Notes: a model not told the origin generated them from the letters alone. A DNA stretch of 37,040 bases from Chloracidobacterium sp. (GCA_016716365.1 JADJWM010000001.1:1-37040); one strand, 5' to 3'. Numbered from the stretch's first letter, positions 1 to 8,597 are shown. Translations and numbers: made by a program.

Positions 1-763
1 ATCGACCTCAGGAAAAGGGCCTTTCGTGTTGACCGGATACCGCAGGCGAGTCCGATCCGTCCAGAACGGTATCGCATCACCTGAAGGACGGCCGAACCGG
101 GTCCGGTGCCCTCGTCACCGCCCTTTCTTCATGAATTCAAGAAACCGCCGAACTGTCGTCGTAAACGGTCAGGCCCTCCTTTTCGCTATGTCCTCCGAAC
201 GCCCGTAGAATTCGGTCTCGACGGGCCCGGCCCGATCAGCTTCACACGGACATTGAAGGGCTCGAGTTCGTATTGGAGCGATTCGGTAAAACCCTCGACC
301 GCCCATTTCGTGGCGTTGTAAAGGCTCGAGAACGGGAAAGCCGTGCGCCCGCCGAGTGAGGAGATATTCACGATATGCCCGCGCTTGTTTTGCCTGAAAT
401 ACGGTATCGCCGCGCGGCAAACGTTCATCAGGCCAAGAACGTTCGTTTCGAACTGTCGCCGGACCTGCTCATCCGTCGCCGCCTCAAACGGCCCCAAAGG
501 CCGTAGCCGGCATTGTTGACCACGAACGTCAATCCGGCCGAACTTTTCCAAAGCGTCCGAGAATGCTTTCTCGACGACGCAGGTCCGGTCACGTCCAGCC
601 GGAAACACTCTACGTCAGCATCTTCTCGCGCATCTTCCGACGCTTCGGGTGACCGCATCGTTGCCGCGACCTTCCAGTCTCTTCGCCTGAAACAGCTTGA
701 CGGCCCCCGGCCGATGCCGCTCGAAGCCCCCCGTGACGAATAACACCTTTCCATATCGATCAT
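1..763 (-). pseudogene. SDR-family oxidoreductase, frameshifted, 3' end cut by window edge
   Basis: Short-chain dehydrogenase/reductase, an NAD(P)-dependent Rossmann-fold enzyme; substrate unknown. Pieces in three frames join into one SDR: a TGxxxGIG cofactor loop near the start, then NNAGYG, then an SxxYNATK active site (Tyr/Lys) after NISS, then PGPVETEFYG. Reading on towards base 1 in shifted frames gives RLRYPVNTKG, typical of SDR C-termini, so the gene runs off the window. The likely start is ATG at 763 (MIDMEK once one A is restored near 748). At least four 1-2 base indels are needed, one in a run of six G near 730. It is divergent from the phosphoesterase gene at 873. The family is clear; whether the breaks are sequencing errors or real decay cannot be told here. 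Confidence 0.75.
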
Positions 764-872
764 CTGCTATTTCTTTCGAACTATTGCATCCTATCAGATT
801 CAGCCAGCGTTCAAAGTGAAGAATACGGGCATCCATCCTGCCCAACCCGCCCACTCTGTTATACTTGTGCAA

Positions 873-2132
873 ATGAAGTTCCTCCATATTGCCGATGTGC
901 ACCTCGGTTGTACGCGGTACAACCTGCCGGAGAGCCCGCGCGATTTCTTCGACGCGTGGCTCGACGTGCTCGAACGGTACGGGATCGGCGAGTCCGTGGA
1001 TTTCGTCGTCATCTGCGGGGATTTTTTTCACAAGAAGAGTGTTCCGCCCGAAACTATGAATTACGCGGTTGCGGGCCTCAACTGATGAAGGACGCGGGAT
1101 ACCCGTCATCGCGATCGAGGGTAACCACGACCAGCATTACACCGACAGCGACCACAGCTGGCTTCGAGCCTTGCAAATTGGGGTCTCCTTTATCTTTTAG
1201 AGCCGGTAAGCGACGGTTCCAGGATCACTTATAAGGAGTGGGACGATGAGGCCGCGAGGGGCGGATTTATCGACGTCGGCCGAGCCCGAATTTTCGGCTC
1301 GCATTGGTTCGGGGCTTCCGCTGGCTGGGCGATCCCGATGTTAACTGAGTCGATCGGGACCAACCGCCGGGAAGGGGCGTTTCACATCCTTCTGCTCCAC
1401 ACCGATGTCGAAGGCCATCAGACGCATCCGCTTCCCGCGATCTCGGTCGCCGCGCTCAAGGAACTGCGTTCGGTCGTCGACTATGTTGCCCTCGGCCACA
1501 CGCATATGCACTATGAGATCGATAATTGGGCTTTCAATCCCGGTTCGATCGAGGTGACGAACATCAGCGAATTTCGAGAGACCCGGGGTGCATTCGTTGT
1601 CGACGTCGATGACGATAACAATGTCAGGGCCGAGCATGTCCAGGATTATCGGCAGCGGCCATTCCAGAGGCTCAGGTTCGAGGTCGACAACATCGCGTCG
1701 GCCGACGTCATAACGGCAAGGGTTTTAGAATTGGTCGAGAACCAGGCGCGGAGGGCCGAACCGGGCAAACCGGAGCCGATCCTGGAGATCACCCTGGCCG
1801 GGCGTCTGGGCATACCCAATTCCCTGCTTGAGATCAAGGCGATGCGGGAACGGGCGCTTGAGATCACCGGAGCGCTTCACGTTCGCATCAAGAATCACAC
1901 GTCGCCGGTGGAATTTGCGGTCGCCGCGGACGTTGAACCCGACGCGAGCCGCGAATATGTCGAGCGGCGTGTGCTCGAAGACCTGATCGCCCGTGACAAC
2001 CGCTTCCGGCCGATCAACGAAAAGATGGCGGGGCTGGTCGTCAGTGTGAAGCGCGAGGCGCTGGCAGGCGAGGATCCCGAGAAAATAAGCGAATTGATCG
2101 GCGGCGGCCTTGAAGGAGCCCGCGATGCCTGA
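873..2132 (+). pseudogene. SbcD/Mre11-like metallophosphoesterase, frameshifted
   Basis: Calcineurin-like phosphoesterase of the DNA-repair exonuclease SbcD/Mre11 type. The start at ATG 873 gives MKFLHIADVHLG (metal ligands D and H), then VVICGDFFHKK. After frame changes near 1080-1190 the GNHDQ motif and a segment SHWFGASAGW appear, and from 1338 the frame is open through LLLHTDVEGH and ALGHTHMHY to the stop at 2132. All five metal-binding blocks are present across the frames, so the gene was intact apart from about three small indels. The C-terminal half (residues about 270-410) fits the capping/DNA-binding region of the family. No SbcC/Rad50 ATPase gene adjoins it. Cytoplasmic nuclease role inferred from family only. 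Confidence 0.78.
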
Positions 2133-2188
2133 GGAATGTACGCCGTCCGGACCGTGGCAAAGTTACTCCCGCCGGATCGGAGCTATTG

Positions 2189-2885
2189 ATGTCTGAAGCA
2201 CTGGAAAAAGTAGCGTCCGTTGACCGGCTGTCGGTATTTCCGCTGCCGCTGGTTTTGCTGCCCGGCGAAGCTCTTCCCCTGCATATCTTCGAGCCGCGAT
2301 ATCGCGAAATGCTCGTTGACGTCGAAGCGGCGGACCGCCTGTTCGGCATATCCCTTTTCGAGCCTGATGCTGCTTTGACCGACCGTCCCGAGATCGGCTC
2401 TGTCGGCTGCGTGGCCGAGGTCCGCGAGGTCCAGGCGATGGGCGACGGGCGCTCCAACATCCTAACCTTCGGGGTGATAAGGTACCGGGTTGTCGGATTT
2501 GAAGAGGACGAAAGACCTTATCTGGTCGCGAAGGTCGAGTTCTTCGAGGACGATCCCGAACCTGCAGGAAAACTTTCAGAAGCGGCTGACGAGATCTTCG
2601 GCCTTTTCGAGCGGGTGGCAAAGGCGGCGTTCGATCTGAGCGGGAACCGCGGAAACTGCCCGAACTCCAAAAGACCGATCCGGAACGGTTGTCGTTCGTG
2701 GTCGCGGCGGCGTTCAATCTTGAGAATCCGGCCAAATACGAACTGCTTTCGATGACAAGGACCGGCGAGAGGCTCGAGCGGCTTCGCACCGTCCTTTCCA
2801 ACGCGGTCGGCAGTATGGAAGAGAGTGCGGCGATCCATAAGGCCGCCCGGGGCAACGGGCATTCAACCAAAAGATCGACCTTTAG
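2189..2885 (+). pseudogene. LON substrate-binding (N-terminal) domain protein, frameshifted
   Basis: Stand-alone LON N-terminal domain protein, without the AAA or protease part of Lon. The start at ATG 2189 gives LSVFPLPLVLLPGEALPLHIFEPRYREM, recognisable by FPL, LLPGE and LHIFEPRY, followed by GCVAEV and a VVGFEEDERPYLVAKVEFF stretch. Near 2640 the frame shifts and continues as LPELQKTDPERLSF, then LLSMTRTGERLERL. A second slip near 2865 leads to the stop at 2883-2885, five bases before the stop of the convergent hydrolase gene. Expected length about 230 residues, normal for these proteins. Function of single-domain LON proteins is not well defined; adaptor or substrate recognition is the usual guess. 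Confidence 0.75.
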
Positions 2886-2890
2886 CCTCA

Positions 2891-3886
2891 TTACTGTGCC
2901 GGCGGCTCGGCCGCGATCATCACCGGCTCGCCGAGCTTGTTTCTAAAAAAGTCGATAACCCGCTGGTCGTACGATTCCGATACCGGGATGGAGGCGTTTA
3001 TAACGCTGAAACCCGAAGGGCTCAGGCTTGTATTCGACTCTGTCCGCGTGGTCGTCGGAAAGCAGCCCTTCAGCTTCGAGGTCGATTCCTGGAATTCCGG
3101 TGCGTCCGATCCCGCCAACAGAAGCGTCTCCCGGTTCCCGAGTACCTTGGCCGATTCGCAAGCCGGCACGCGAGAATAGCATCCTTCATAGAAATAGGGA
3201 TAAGCACCCAACTGCCCCAGCCGGGCCGTCACCGAGCTGATGAACGGGTAACGTTTGTCGATGACCGATGCGACAAGGCTGTCCGAATCCGCCGGCACCG
3301 AGTCAAGCACGATAGCTTTTACGGCCTCGACCTGTCCCGCGGCATTCAGGGCGGCAAGCGAGCCGATCTCGAGCCCGTAGATCCCGATGTTCTCACCGAC
3401 CAGAGCGGCCTGGTCCATCGTCTTTTGGGCCCGCAGAAAATCGACGGCCGATACCGTGTCCGTCGTTTCACAGCCCCCGAACGAAGTGTAGGGAACGGTC
3501 GGGTTCTGGCCGTGGCCCCGCAGATCGGGCATCAGCACGGTAAAATTCGTCGCTTCATTCAGCTTGACGCCGAGATTAAGCAGGTGCGAACGGTCCGCGC
3601 CGTACTTGTGAAGCAGGATCACGGCGGGAGCTCCCGGGCTGCCCCGCAGCAGCCATCCCCTGGCCTGCGTGCCGTCGCGATTTGCCCACGCCTCTTCGGT
3701 GACCTGGGCCCCGCGGGCGCTCAAACGGCCATACTTATCGGGCGTGACGAGATAGGCGGCCGACGCGGGCCGCGACGACTCGTGTGCAAACCAAACGCCG
3801 GCAGCCAGAGCGGCGGCGGCGATGAGAAACACGACCGGAAATAAAAGCTTGTAGAAACTCTTGATGAGTCGAGTGGATCTTGCCAT
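2891..3886 (-). CDS. Membrane-anchored alpha/beta hydrolase-like protein lacking the Ser nucleophile
   Basis: 331 residues. An N-terminal hydrophobic segment (about 13-34) should anchor or export it. The alpha/beta hydrolase fold is indicated by VILLHKYGADR (strand plus oxyanion loop, about 89-99), MPDLRGHGQNP (about 119-129) and the elbow IGIYGLEIGSLAAL (about 168-181). The usual GxSxG is here G-L-E-I-G, so glutamate replaces the catalytic serine, and no histidine is seen in the C-terminal region where the catalytic His is expected. It may therefore be a non-catalytic or mechanistically altered member. Start ATG 3886 is the only one that includes the full membrane segment. It is divergent from the S55 gene with a 135-base gap. 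Fold is confident, activity unknown. Confidence 0.72.
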   Translation of the reverse strand: MARSTRLIKSFYKLLFPVVFLIAAAALAAGVWFAHESSRPASAAYLVTPDKYGRLSARGAQVTEEAWANRDGTQARGWLLRGSPGAPAVILLHKYGADRSHLLNLGVKLNEATNFTVLMPDLRGHGQNPTVPYTSFGGCETTDTVSAVDFLRAQKTMDQAALVGENIGIYGLEIGSLAALNAAGQVEAVKAIVLDSVPADSDSLVASVIDKRYPFISSVTARLGQLGAYPYFYEGCYSRVPACESAKVLGNRETLLLAGSDAPEFQESTSKLKGCFPTTTRTESNTSLSPSGFSVINASIPVSESYDQRVIDFFRNKLGEPVMIAAEPPAQ

Positions 3887-4021
3887 TTACTTGGGTCTCC
3901 GGATGAGGGAAATTGCAACGTGAGCCGGCAAATAGGAGTCAAAGGGGTATAAGAAAAGGCTTCTGATATGCCGACCTAAATGTTACCATAATGGGCGCTT
4001 TTAGGAAAGCGATTTTTAACA

Positions 4022-5893
4022 ATGATAAACGCACGTTCTGCCCTCATTCTTCTCGCAATCCTCCTTCTGAACGCCTCATTGAAAGCCCAGCCGGCTCTTT
4101 CGACCGGGGTTTCTGCCTCGGGAAGCGGGCATTCGAAGTTCATGCCGCTCAACGCGGTGCGCGAAGGGATGCGCGGAAAGGCCTTGACGGTCTTCCGAGG
4201 GGCGGAGCCTGAAGAGTTTACGGTCGAGATCCTTGGGGTCCTGCCCGGGGCCGTTGGCCCGAAGCTGGACCTGATCATCGGACGGATCGGCGGCGGTGGT
4301 GCCGACAGGACTGCGGTATTCGCGGGCATGTCCGGCTCGCCCGTCTATATCGACGGAAAGCTTGTCGGAGCAATATCATACAGCTTCCCTTTTTCGAAGG
4401 AGCCGATCTGCGGTATCACGCCGATCGAGCAAATGGTCCAGATCTTCGATCAGAAACCGGGGCCGGCACGGGCGTCAACCGGGCGGCCCGTATTCTCGGT
4501 CAATGATTTGTCCGGGGCCTCGTTGAACCCGGACCTGCTGCCCGGGCAGCCGCAGCCGTCGGGCATTGCGTCAGGCATGCGTCCGAATTCGGCTTTGATG
4601 GCCGTCGCGGGCCAGACCTTCCAGCGTATTGCCACACCGGTGACCTTTAACGGCTTCGTTCAACAGACGCTTGACCTCTTCGGGCCGCGTTTGATGGAGG
4701 CGGGCCTTCTGCCGGTTGCCGCGGCTGGCGGTTCGGCCAAGATCGGTCCATTGAAGAAGGCCGACGCGAAAACGCTTGTCGGCGGCACTTCGGTAATGAT
4801 GCAGCTGACCCGTGGTGATATCAGTCTTGCCGCCTCGGGAACCGTCACGTTTCGTGACGGCGACAAGGTCTATGCTTTCGGCCATCCGTTCCTGAGCCTC
4901 GGCTCGTCGGACCTGCCGATGTCGGAATCTGAGGTTCTGACGGTGGTCCCGAGCGTGAATAATTCGTTCAAGCTGTCGGTGCCCGGAGCGATGGTGGGCC
5001 GGATGACCCAGGACCGCTCCACGGGCGTTTACGGAAACTTGGGCGAGGCACCGAAGATGATCCCGGTCAGCGTCAAGGTCAGGACCAGCCGCGGCGGGCT
5101 TCAGACTCTCGATTTCGAGGTCGTGAAGGACGAGCTTCTTACCCCTTTGCTTCTGAACATGACCATCTACAACACCATAATTTCGCAGGAACGCGGATTA
5201 GGGGACACGATGGTCGAGTTAAAGGGCCGCGTGGCCTTATCAAGCGGCGGGGCGATCGACCTTGAACGCCGTTTCGCCGGTTCGAACGCGAGCCAGCTTG
5301 CCGCGGTCGCGGTCTCGTCTCCTGTGAATGCCCTGCTCAGAAGCAAATTCGACGGCCTTCAGATCTCAAAGATCGAGCTGGAACTGGGTTCCGTCGATGG
5401 CAGCGTTGTCGCCTCTCTCGATCGGATCGCCGTCGACCGCTCCTTCGCGAAGCCGGGTGAAACCGTCGAGGTCCAGGCCTTTGCGAGGACGCCGGACGGC
5501 CGCATGTTTCTTCAGCGGGTGCCCGTCGCGATCCCCGAAGATGTGCCTGCCGGGCCGCTCAAGATCGTGATCGGCGACGGTGCAGCGATACAGAAAGACT
5601 CGCCGGCACAGCATTTTGTCCCCCGCGACCTGGATGACCTTGTCAGGACCATCAACTTGATGAAGCGGCCCGACCGGCTTTATGCCCAGCTTTCGCGGAC
5701 GTCCGCTGGGGCTCTGATCGGCACGAACGAGCTCCCCAATCTTCCGCCGTCGGTGATCGCCACGTTGAATAACGAAAGGGCTGCGGGCGGGGTCAATCCT
5801 TATGTGCAGACGATCGTGAAAGAGTCTCTGGTCCCGGCTTCCGACTTCATCATCCTCGGGCAGCAGTCCATCTCGATCGAGGTCGTTCGCTAG
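4022..5893 (+). CDS. SpoIVB peptidase S55 domain-like exported protein
   Basis: 623 residues with a clear signal peptide (residues about 1-23, ending KAQ). The region 41-145 carries GMRGKALTVFRG, then GMSGSPVYIDG (102-112) with the serine of the S55 GMSGSP motif, then CGITPIEQM. A candidate catalytic histidine lies in YAFGHPF (His 288). In SpoIVB the histidine precedes the serine, so here the order is reversed, which I recall as usual for long acidobacterial and deltaproteobacterial relatives. The second half (about 300-623) is rich in beta-strand-like sequence and could be a periplasmic scaffold. Substrate unknown. It is an intact monocistronic-looking gene followed by its own-promoter neighbour at 5973. 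Confidence 0.75.
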   Translation: MINARSALILLAILLLNASLKAQPALSTGVSASGSGHSKFMPLNAVREGMRGKALTVFRGAEPEEFTVEILGVLPGAVGPKLDLIIGRIGGGGADRTAVFAGMSGSPVYIDGKLVGAISYSFPFSKEPICGITPIEQMVQIFDQKPGPARASTGRPVFSVNDLSGASLNPDLLPGQPQPSGIASGMRPNSALMAVAGQTFQRIATPVTFNGFVQQTLDLFGPRLMEAGLLPVAAAGGSAKIGPLKKADAKTLVGGTSVMMQLTRGDISLAASGTVTFRDGDKVYAFGHPFLSLGSSDLPMSESEVLTVVPSVNNSFKLSVPGAMVGRMTQDRSTGVYGNLGEAPKMIPVSVKVRTSRGGLQTLDFEVVKDELLTPLLLNMTIYNTIISQERGLGDTMVELKGRVALSSGGAIDLERRFAGSNASQLAAVAVSSPVNALLRSKFDGLQISKIELELGSVDGSVVASLDRIAVDRSFAKPGETVEVQAFARTPDGRMFLQRVPVAIPEDVPAGPLKIVIGDGAAIQKDSPAQHFVPRDLDDLVRTINLMKRPDRLYAQLSRTSAGALIGTNELPNLPPSVIATLNNERAAGGVNPYVQTIVKESLVPASDFIILGQQSISIEVVR

Positions 5894-5938
5894 CGCCAAA
5901 CGGGCCGGATCGGGCGCCCGAGCGTCACGCCATTTCCG

Positions 5939-5967
5939 TTTACTTTCGCTTTCGGGTAATGTAAACT
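5939..5967 (+). promoter_or_regulatory. Candidate sigma70-type promoter of the alarmone hydrolase gene
   Basis: TTTACT (5939-5944), a 17-base spacer and TAAACT (5962-5967). The second box ends only five bases before the GTG start at 5973, so a transcript from it would be leaderless or nearly so. Prediction from pattern only. Confidence 0.35.
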
Positions 5968-5972
5968 GGAAT

Positions 5973-6515
5973 GTGAATACGCATAAAAGACTGCTCTATG
6001 CCGCAAGCTTTGCTGCCCAGCGCCACACTGGGCAAAAACGCAAAGGCGAACGCGGAGAACCCTATATCAATCATCCTCTTGAAGTTGCCAGCCTGATCGC
6101 GAACATCGGCGGCATCGACGACGCCGAAATTCTCATCGCCGCGCTCCTTCACGATACGGTCGAGGATTGCGGCGTCTCGGACGACGAGATCCGGCTTCAA
6201 TTCGGCGAACGGGTCGCCGGCTTCGTACTGGAGGTTACCGACGACAAGTCACTTCCGAAAGCAGAGCGAAAGCGGCTCCAGGTCGAGCACGCCCCGCACC
6301 TGTCGCACGGAGCCAAGATCGTGAAACTTGCGGACAAGATCAGCAACATCACCGACGTCACCAACAGCCCGCCGGCCGACTGGCCGCACGAACGGCGCGT
6401 TGAATACATAAGGTGGGCCGAATCTGTGGTGGTGGGACTGCGAGGGGTGAGCGAGCCGCTTGAAGCTCATTTCGACCAAGCGGTCGCGAAAGCCAGGATC
6501 GCTTTCGGCTCGTAA
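5973..6515 (+). CDS. HD-domain alarmone (ppGpp) hydrolase, MESH1/SAH type
   Basis: 180 residues, size and motifs of the small alarmone hydrolases related to the hydrolase half of SpoT. Metal-binding HD residues are visible: H34 in YINHPLEVA, H60-D61 in LLHDTVED (with E64-D65), and the later KLADKISNI aspartate. The segment VTDDKSLPKAERKRLQ is characteristic of MESH1. The expected role is cytosolic hydrolysis of (p)ppGpp or, as for animal MESH1, NADPH; which one is not decidable here. No synthetase or TGS domain is attached. The start is GTG 5973, the only start that keeps the first helix; no Shine-Dalgarno is seen. The gene is convergent with moaE (44-base gap). Confidence 0.82.
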   Translation: MNTHKRLLYAASFAAQRHTGQKRKGERGEPYINHPLEVASLIANIGGIDDAEILIAALLHDTVEDCGVSDDEIRLQFGERVAGFVLEVTDDKSLPKAERKRLQVEHAPHLSHGAKIVKLADKISNITDVTNSPPADWPHERRVEYIRWAESVVVGLRGVSEPLEAHFDQAVAKARIAFGS

Positions 6516-6559
6516 GGATCGGCTGATCGGCGAAAGTTTCCGCTCCGCTCACTTGAGGA

Positions 6560-7084
6560 TCAGGCGGGCGGTCCCTGCGGCGGCTCTTCGGTTACCTCAC
6601 CTTCGATCCACGCCTCGCCGTTCGCATAAACTTCTTTCTTCCAGATCGGGACGGTACGTTTGAGTTCTTTAATGAGCCACTCGCACGCGGCGAACGCGGC
6701 CCGCCGATGCGGTGCCGCCACGGAGATCACGACGCTCGTCTCGCCGATCTCAAGCCGCCCGAGGCGATGGACGATACCCACGTTCGATATCTCGAATTCC
6801 GCCTTCGCTCGCTCGATCAGCTTCTGCATCTCCTTGATCGCCATCGGCTCGTAGGCCTCGTAGACAAGATATTCGGTCTCGTTCGTCACGCCGGTCGCTC
6901 TGTCCTTTGTAAACCGCCTCGCATAACCATCAAGCGTTACGGTCGCCCCGCACTCCGGCGGCACCACCCGCCGTGCGACGGATGTGATGTCGATAGGTTC
7001 GGTTGTGAGTTCGGCGAAGTCCACTCTTTCCTTTTTCAGGGCTTTGCCCGGTCGCATTGCGGTCGGGCTATTGCCAGATTGCAT
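6560..7084 (-). CDS. moaE: Molybdopterin synthase catalytic subunit MoaE
   Basis: Large subunit of molybdopterin synthase, which inserts sulfur carried by MoaD into precursor Z (cPMP) in molybdenum cofactor synthesis. Diagnostic segments are VYEAYEPMAIKEM, HRLGRLEIGE, APHRRAAFAACEWLI and LKRTVPIWKKE, the last carrying the active-site lysine. Length 174 from ATG 7084; a start at ATG 7057 (MRPGKALKK) is equally possible and would avoid most of the 17-base overlap with the HAD gene upstream. The C-terminal tail WIEGEVTEEPPQGPPA is a small extension. It is the last gene of the minus-strand moaD-HAD-moaE group. Family assignment is firm. Confidence 0.9.
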   Translation of the reverse strand: MQSGNSPTAMRPGKALKKERVDFAELTTEPIDITSVARRVVPPECGATVTLDGYARRFTKDRATGVTNETEYLVYEAYEPMAIKEMQKLIERAKAEFEISNVGIVHRLGRLEIGETSVVISVAAPHRRAAFAACEWLIKELKRTVPIWKKEVYANGEAWIEGEVTEEPPQGPPA

Positions 7085-7520
7085 CCAGTATCGCCCTACG
7101 CAGTCTCTCTAGCACCATATCATCCAATCCATTCGCCGGATTTGTGACAATCACGGGGGCAGATTCCGGGAAATGAAGTGAATCATCGTCTACGGCGAAC
7201 CAAACGGCATCCTCTTTTCTGTGGAACTTGAGAAAGGCCAGGATCTCTCTATATCGCTGATTTTCCGAGACTTGTTTTGAACGGGGCGTCGCCCCAACGA
7301 TTCGGTCCCGTATCTCCTCTGGAAAATATGCCTTCAACTGCTCCAGGGTCTGAATATCGCGCCAACTAGAGGAGATGACGGCCTGAACGTTCGGGAATTC
7401 GTTTAGTAGCCGCGAAAAATTCAGAACAAGCTCCCTCTCTAACCGATATAGCGGGGAGCCAGATCGACGCAAAACTCCGTCGAAGTCAATGAAAATGTAA
7501 ACCTGGGGGCTGGCGTTCAC
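7068..7520 (-). CDS. HAD-like protein, Swiss Army Knife RNA-repair HAD type
   Basis: 150 residues starting at GTG 7520, two bases after the moaD stop, with GGAGG about seven bases upstream. HAD motif I is IFIDFDGVLR (nucleophile D-F-D), motif II is AVISSSWRD, and motif IV is AVDDDSLHFP. This pattern fits the compact HAD family first described in Swiss Army Knife RNA-repair proteins, here as a single domain. Likely a small phosphatase; the substrate is unknown. It sits between moaD and moaE, where no HAD protein is expected, in sequence of lower GC than its neighbours, so transfer together with the lipoprotein gene is plausible. It overlaps the longer moaE reading by 17 bases. Confidence 0.72.
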   Translation of the reverse strand: MNASPQVYIFIDFDGVLRRSGSPLYRLERELVLNFSRLLNEFPNVQAVISSSWRDIQTLEQLKAYFPEEIRDRIVGATPRSKQVSENQRYREILAFLKFHRKEDAVWFAVDDDSLHFPESAPVIVTNPANGLDDMVLERLRRAILDAIWQ

Positions 7521-7522
7521 TA

Positions 7523-7762
7523 CTACCCTCCCGATACGGCGGTGAAGACAGCGACCTCGTCGCCGTCGTTGAGGATCGTCTCGGCGTCCGCGTATTGTTC
7601 GTTCACAGCGATAAGTAGTTTGTGAGTTGCGAGCGAAGGATGTTGTTGGATGATATGGGCTATCAGTGTTCCGGCTGAGGTGTTTTCGTCTATCGCAAGT
7701 TCAAGCTTCCGCGAGCCGACGGCGTCGGCAGTAGCTCCAAAGAAGAGCAATCTAATTAGCAT
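7523..7762 (-). CDS. moaD: Molybdopterin synthase sulfur carrier MoaD
   Basis: Ubiquitin-fold sulfur carrier of 79 residues that ends in the required Gly-Gly (AVSGG at the stop). It is adenylated and thiocarboxylated at that terminus and delivers sulfur through MoaE. Recognisable by LLFFGATADAVG at the N-terminus and LNDGDEVAVFTAVSGG at the C-terminus. The ATG at 7762 is preceded by GAGG nine bases upstream on the minus strand, which supports an internal start. The reading frame is also continuous with the lipoprotein upstream (see next entry), but an exported MoaD would be useless to MoaE, so separate translation is the sensible reading. Downstream are the HAD gene and moaE. Confidence 0.82.
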   Translation of the reverse strand: MLIRLLFFGATADAVGSRKLELAIDENTSAGTLIAHIIQQHPSLATHKLLIAVNEQYADAETILNDGDEVAVFTAVSGG

Positions 7763-8353
7763 TTCGCCGGACCTCGAACCCACAACTATCTTCTTTCCAG
7801 TCGTGTCACCTTGATGTTTCGCCAGCCATGAAGATGCAAACGTAAAGCTAATCGTCGATAATTCTGGATAGCCAAGGCGTTTGTCGTAGTCGATGGCAAC
7901 GATTCGCCCGTTCTCAACTTCCGATTTTAAGTACTCAAATAGCTTGTCGATGCTATCGATCTCATCGAATCCGTCAAGTCGGGCCATAACCAATCTTTTG
8001 TCTTCAGCATTCGCTAAAACAAGTGATTGTCTGCTGCCATTGCGAACTTCAATTAGAACGGGAGCACGATCCCAAGTGTTCGTATGGCCTGGGCCTATCT
8101 TCCAGATCACGAAATCGTAATTGGTAATGTTCTGTTGTTTCCATTTTTGGAGATGCGATTCGATAGACCTGAGAGAATCATCTCTCGACTTTTCCCAAGC
8201 GATTCTAAAATTCTGATCGGCGATGTTCGATTCGCCCTCAACCGGAACGGTTTTCGTCGGTGTTGGTTCAGAAACTTCGACGATCTCCGACGTCGCCTGT
8301 CCGCATGCTGAGACTAGCGAAACTATTGAGATAAGAATCGCGATCTTGAACAT
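7523..8353 (-). CDS. DUF6174-like lipoprotein open in frame into MoaD
   Basis: The open frame encodes 276 residues from ATG 8353. Residues about 1-16 form a lipoprotein signal with lipobox LVSAC. The part up to about residue 197 resembles DUF6174 proteins: W...NYDFVIW, a PVLIEVRNG segment, LFEYLKSE and then VAIDYDKRLGYPE. No stop codon separates it from MoaD (from 7762). Either a stop was lost by a small indel near 7770-7790 or this is a real fusion; I favour the first, because MoaD acts in the cytosol. GC is clearly lower than in neighbouring genes (25 of 60 bases in 7921-7980). It starts four bases after the stop of the moaD'-'thiG chimera. Function of DUF6174 unknown. Confidence 0.65.
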   Translation of the reverse strand: MFKIAILISIVSLVSACGQATSEIVEVSEPTPTKTVPVEGESNIADQNFRIAWEKSRDDSLRSIESHLQKWKQQNITNYDFVIWKIGPGHTNTWDRAPVLIEVRNGSRQSLVLANAEDKRLVMARLDGFDEIDSIDKLFEYLKSEVENGRIVAIDYDKRLGYPELSTISFTFASSWLAKHQGDTTGKKIVVGSRSGEMLIRLLFFGATADAVGSRKLELAIDENTSAGTLIAHIIQQHPSLATHKLLIAVNEQYADAETILNDGDEVAVFTAVSGG

Positions 8354-8357
8354 CGTC

Positions 8358-8505
8358 CTACTTAATGGCACCGGCTATCGGGCTGGATGCCGAGGCGTAA
8401 AGGCGTTTAGGCATCCGGCCTGCAAGATATCCGAGGCGGCCGGCTTCGACGGCGAGTTTCATCGCGGTTGCCATCTGGGCGGCGTCGCCGGCCTCAGCGA
8501 TCGCG
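8358..8505. repeat. 148-bp repeat, copy A (thiG 3' end)
   Basis: Aligns without gaps to 10769-10916 at a constant offset of 2411 bases, with 14 mismatches by hand count (134 of 148 identical). Every mismatch is at a third codon position and silent. Thirteen of the 14 lie in the first 85 bases; 8443-8495 is identical over 53 bases. Confidence 0.9.
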
Positions 8506-8549
8506 CCGAAAAAGAGAACCTCGATCTCCCTCACTTCGTTCGAAGCCAT
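8358..8549 (-). pseudogene. Chimeric remnant: MoaD N-terminus joined to ThiG C-terminus
   Basis: A 63-codon open frame. The first 16 residues (ending EVLFFGA) look like the start of a MoaD, and the rest (from about residue 17) is identical in protein to the last 46-48 residues of the ThiG encoded at 10769-11540. The junction falls in the bases gcgatcgcg, which occur in both parents, so a micro- or homeologous recombination is the simple explanation. It has neither the MoaD Gly-Gly tail nor the ThiG barrel, so it should have no enzyme function. It may be a scar of an exchange that replaced part of the moaD-thiG region; a mis-assembly between strain variants cannot be excluded. Confidence 0.7.
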
Positions 8550-8597
8550 ACATGGATTCTATCAAAATGATCAGCCTGTATAATCATACCATGCAGA

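Noticed and set aside
2125..2193. 23-codon frame overlapping the SbcD-like stop
   Set aside because: No ribosome binding site, no family, and the neighbouring genes are indel-damaged, so a chance frame is more likely.
2825..3844. 339-codon plus-strand open frame opposite the alpha/beta hydrolase
   Set aside because: The minus-strand frame has clear hydrolase motifs; the plus-strand protein is Arg-rich and motif-free.
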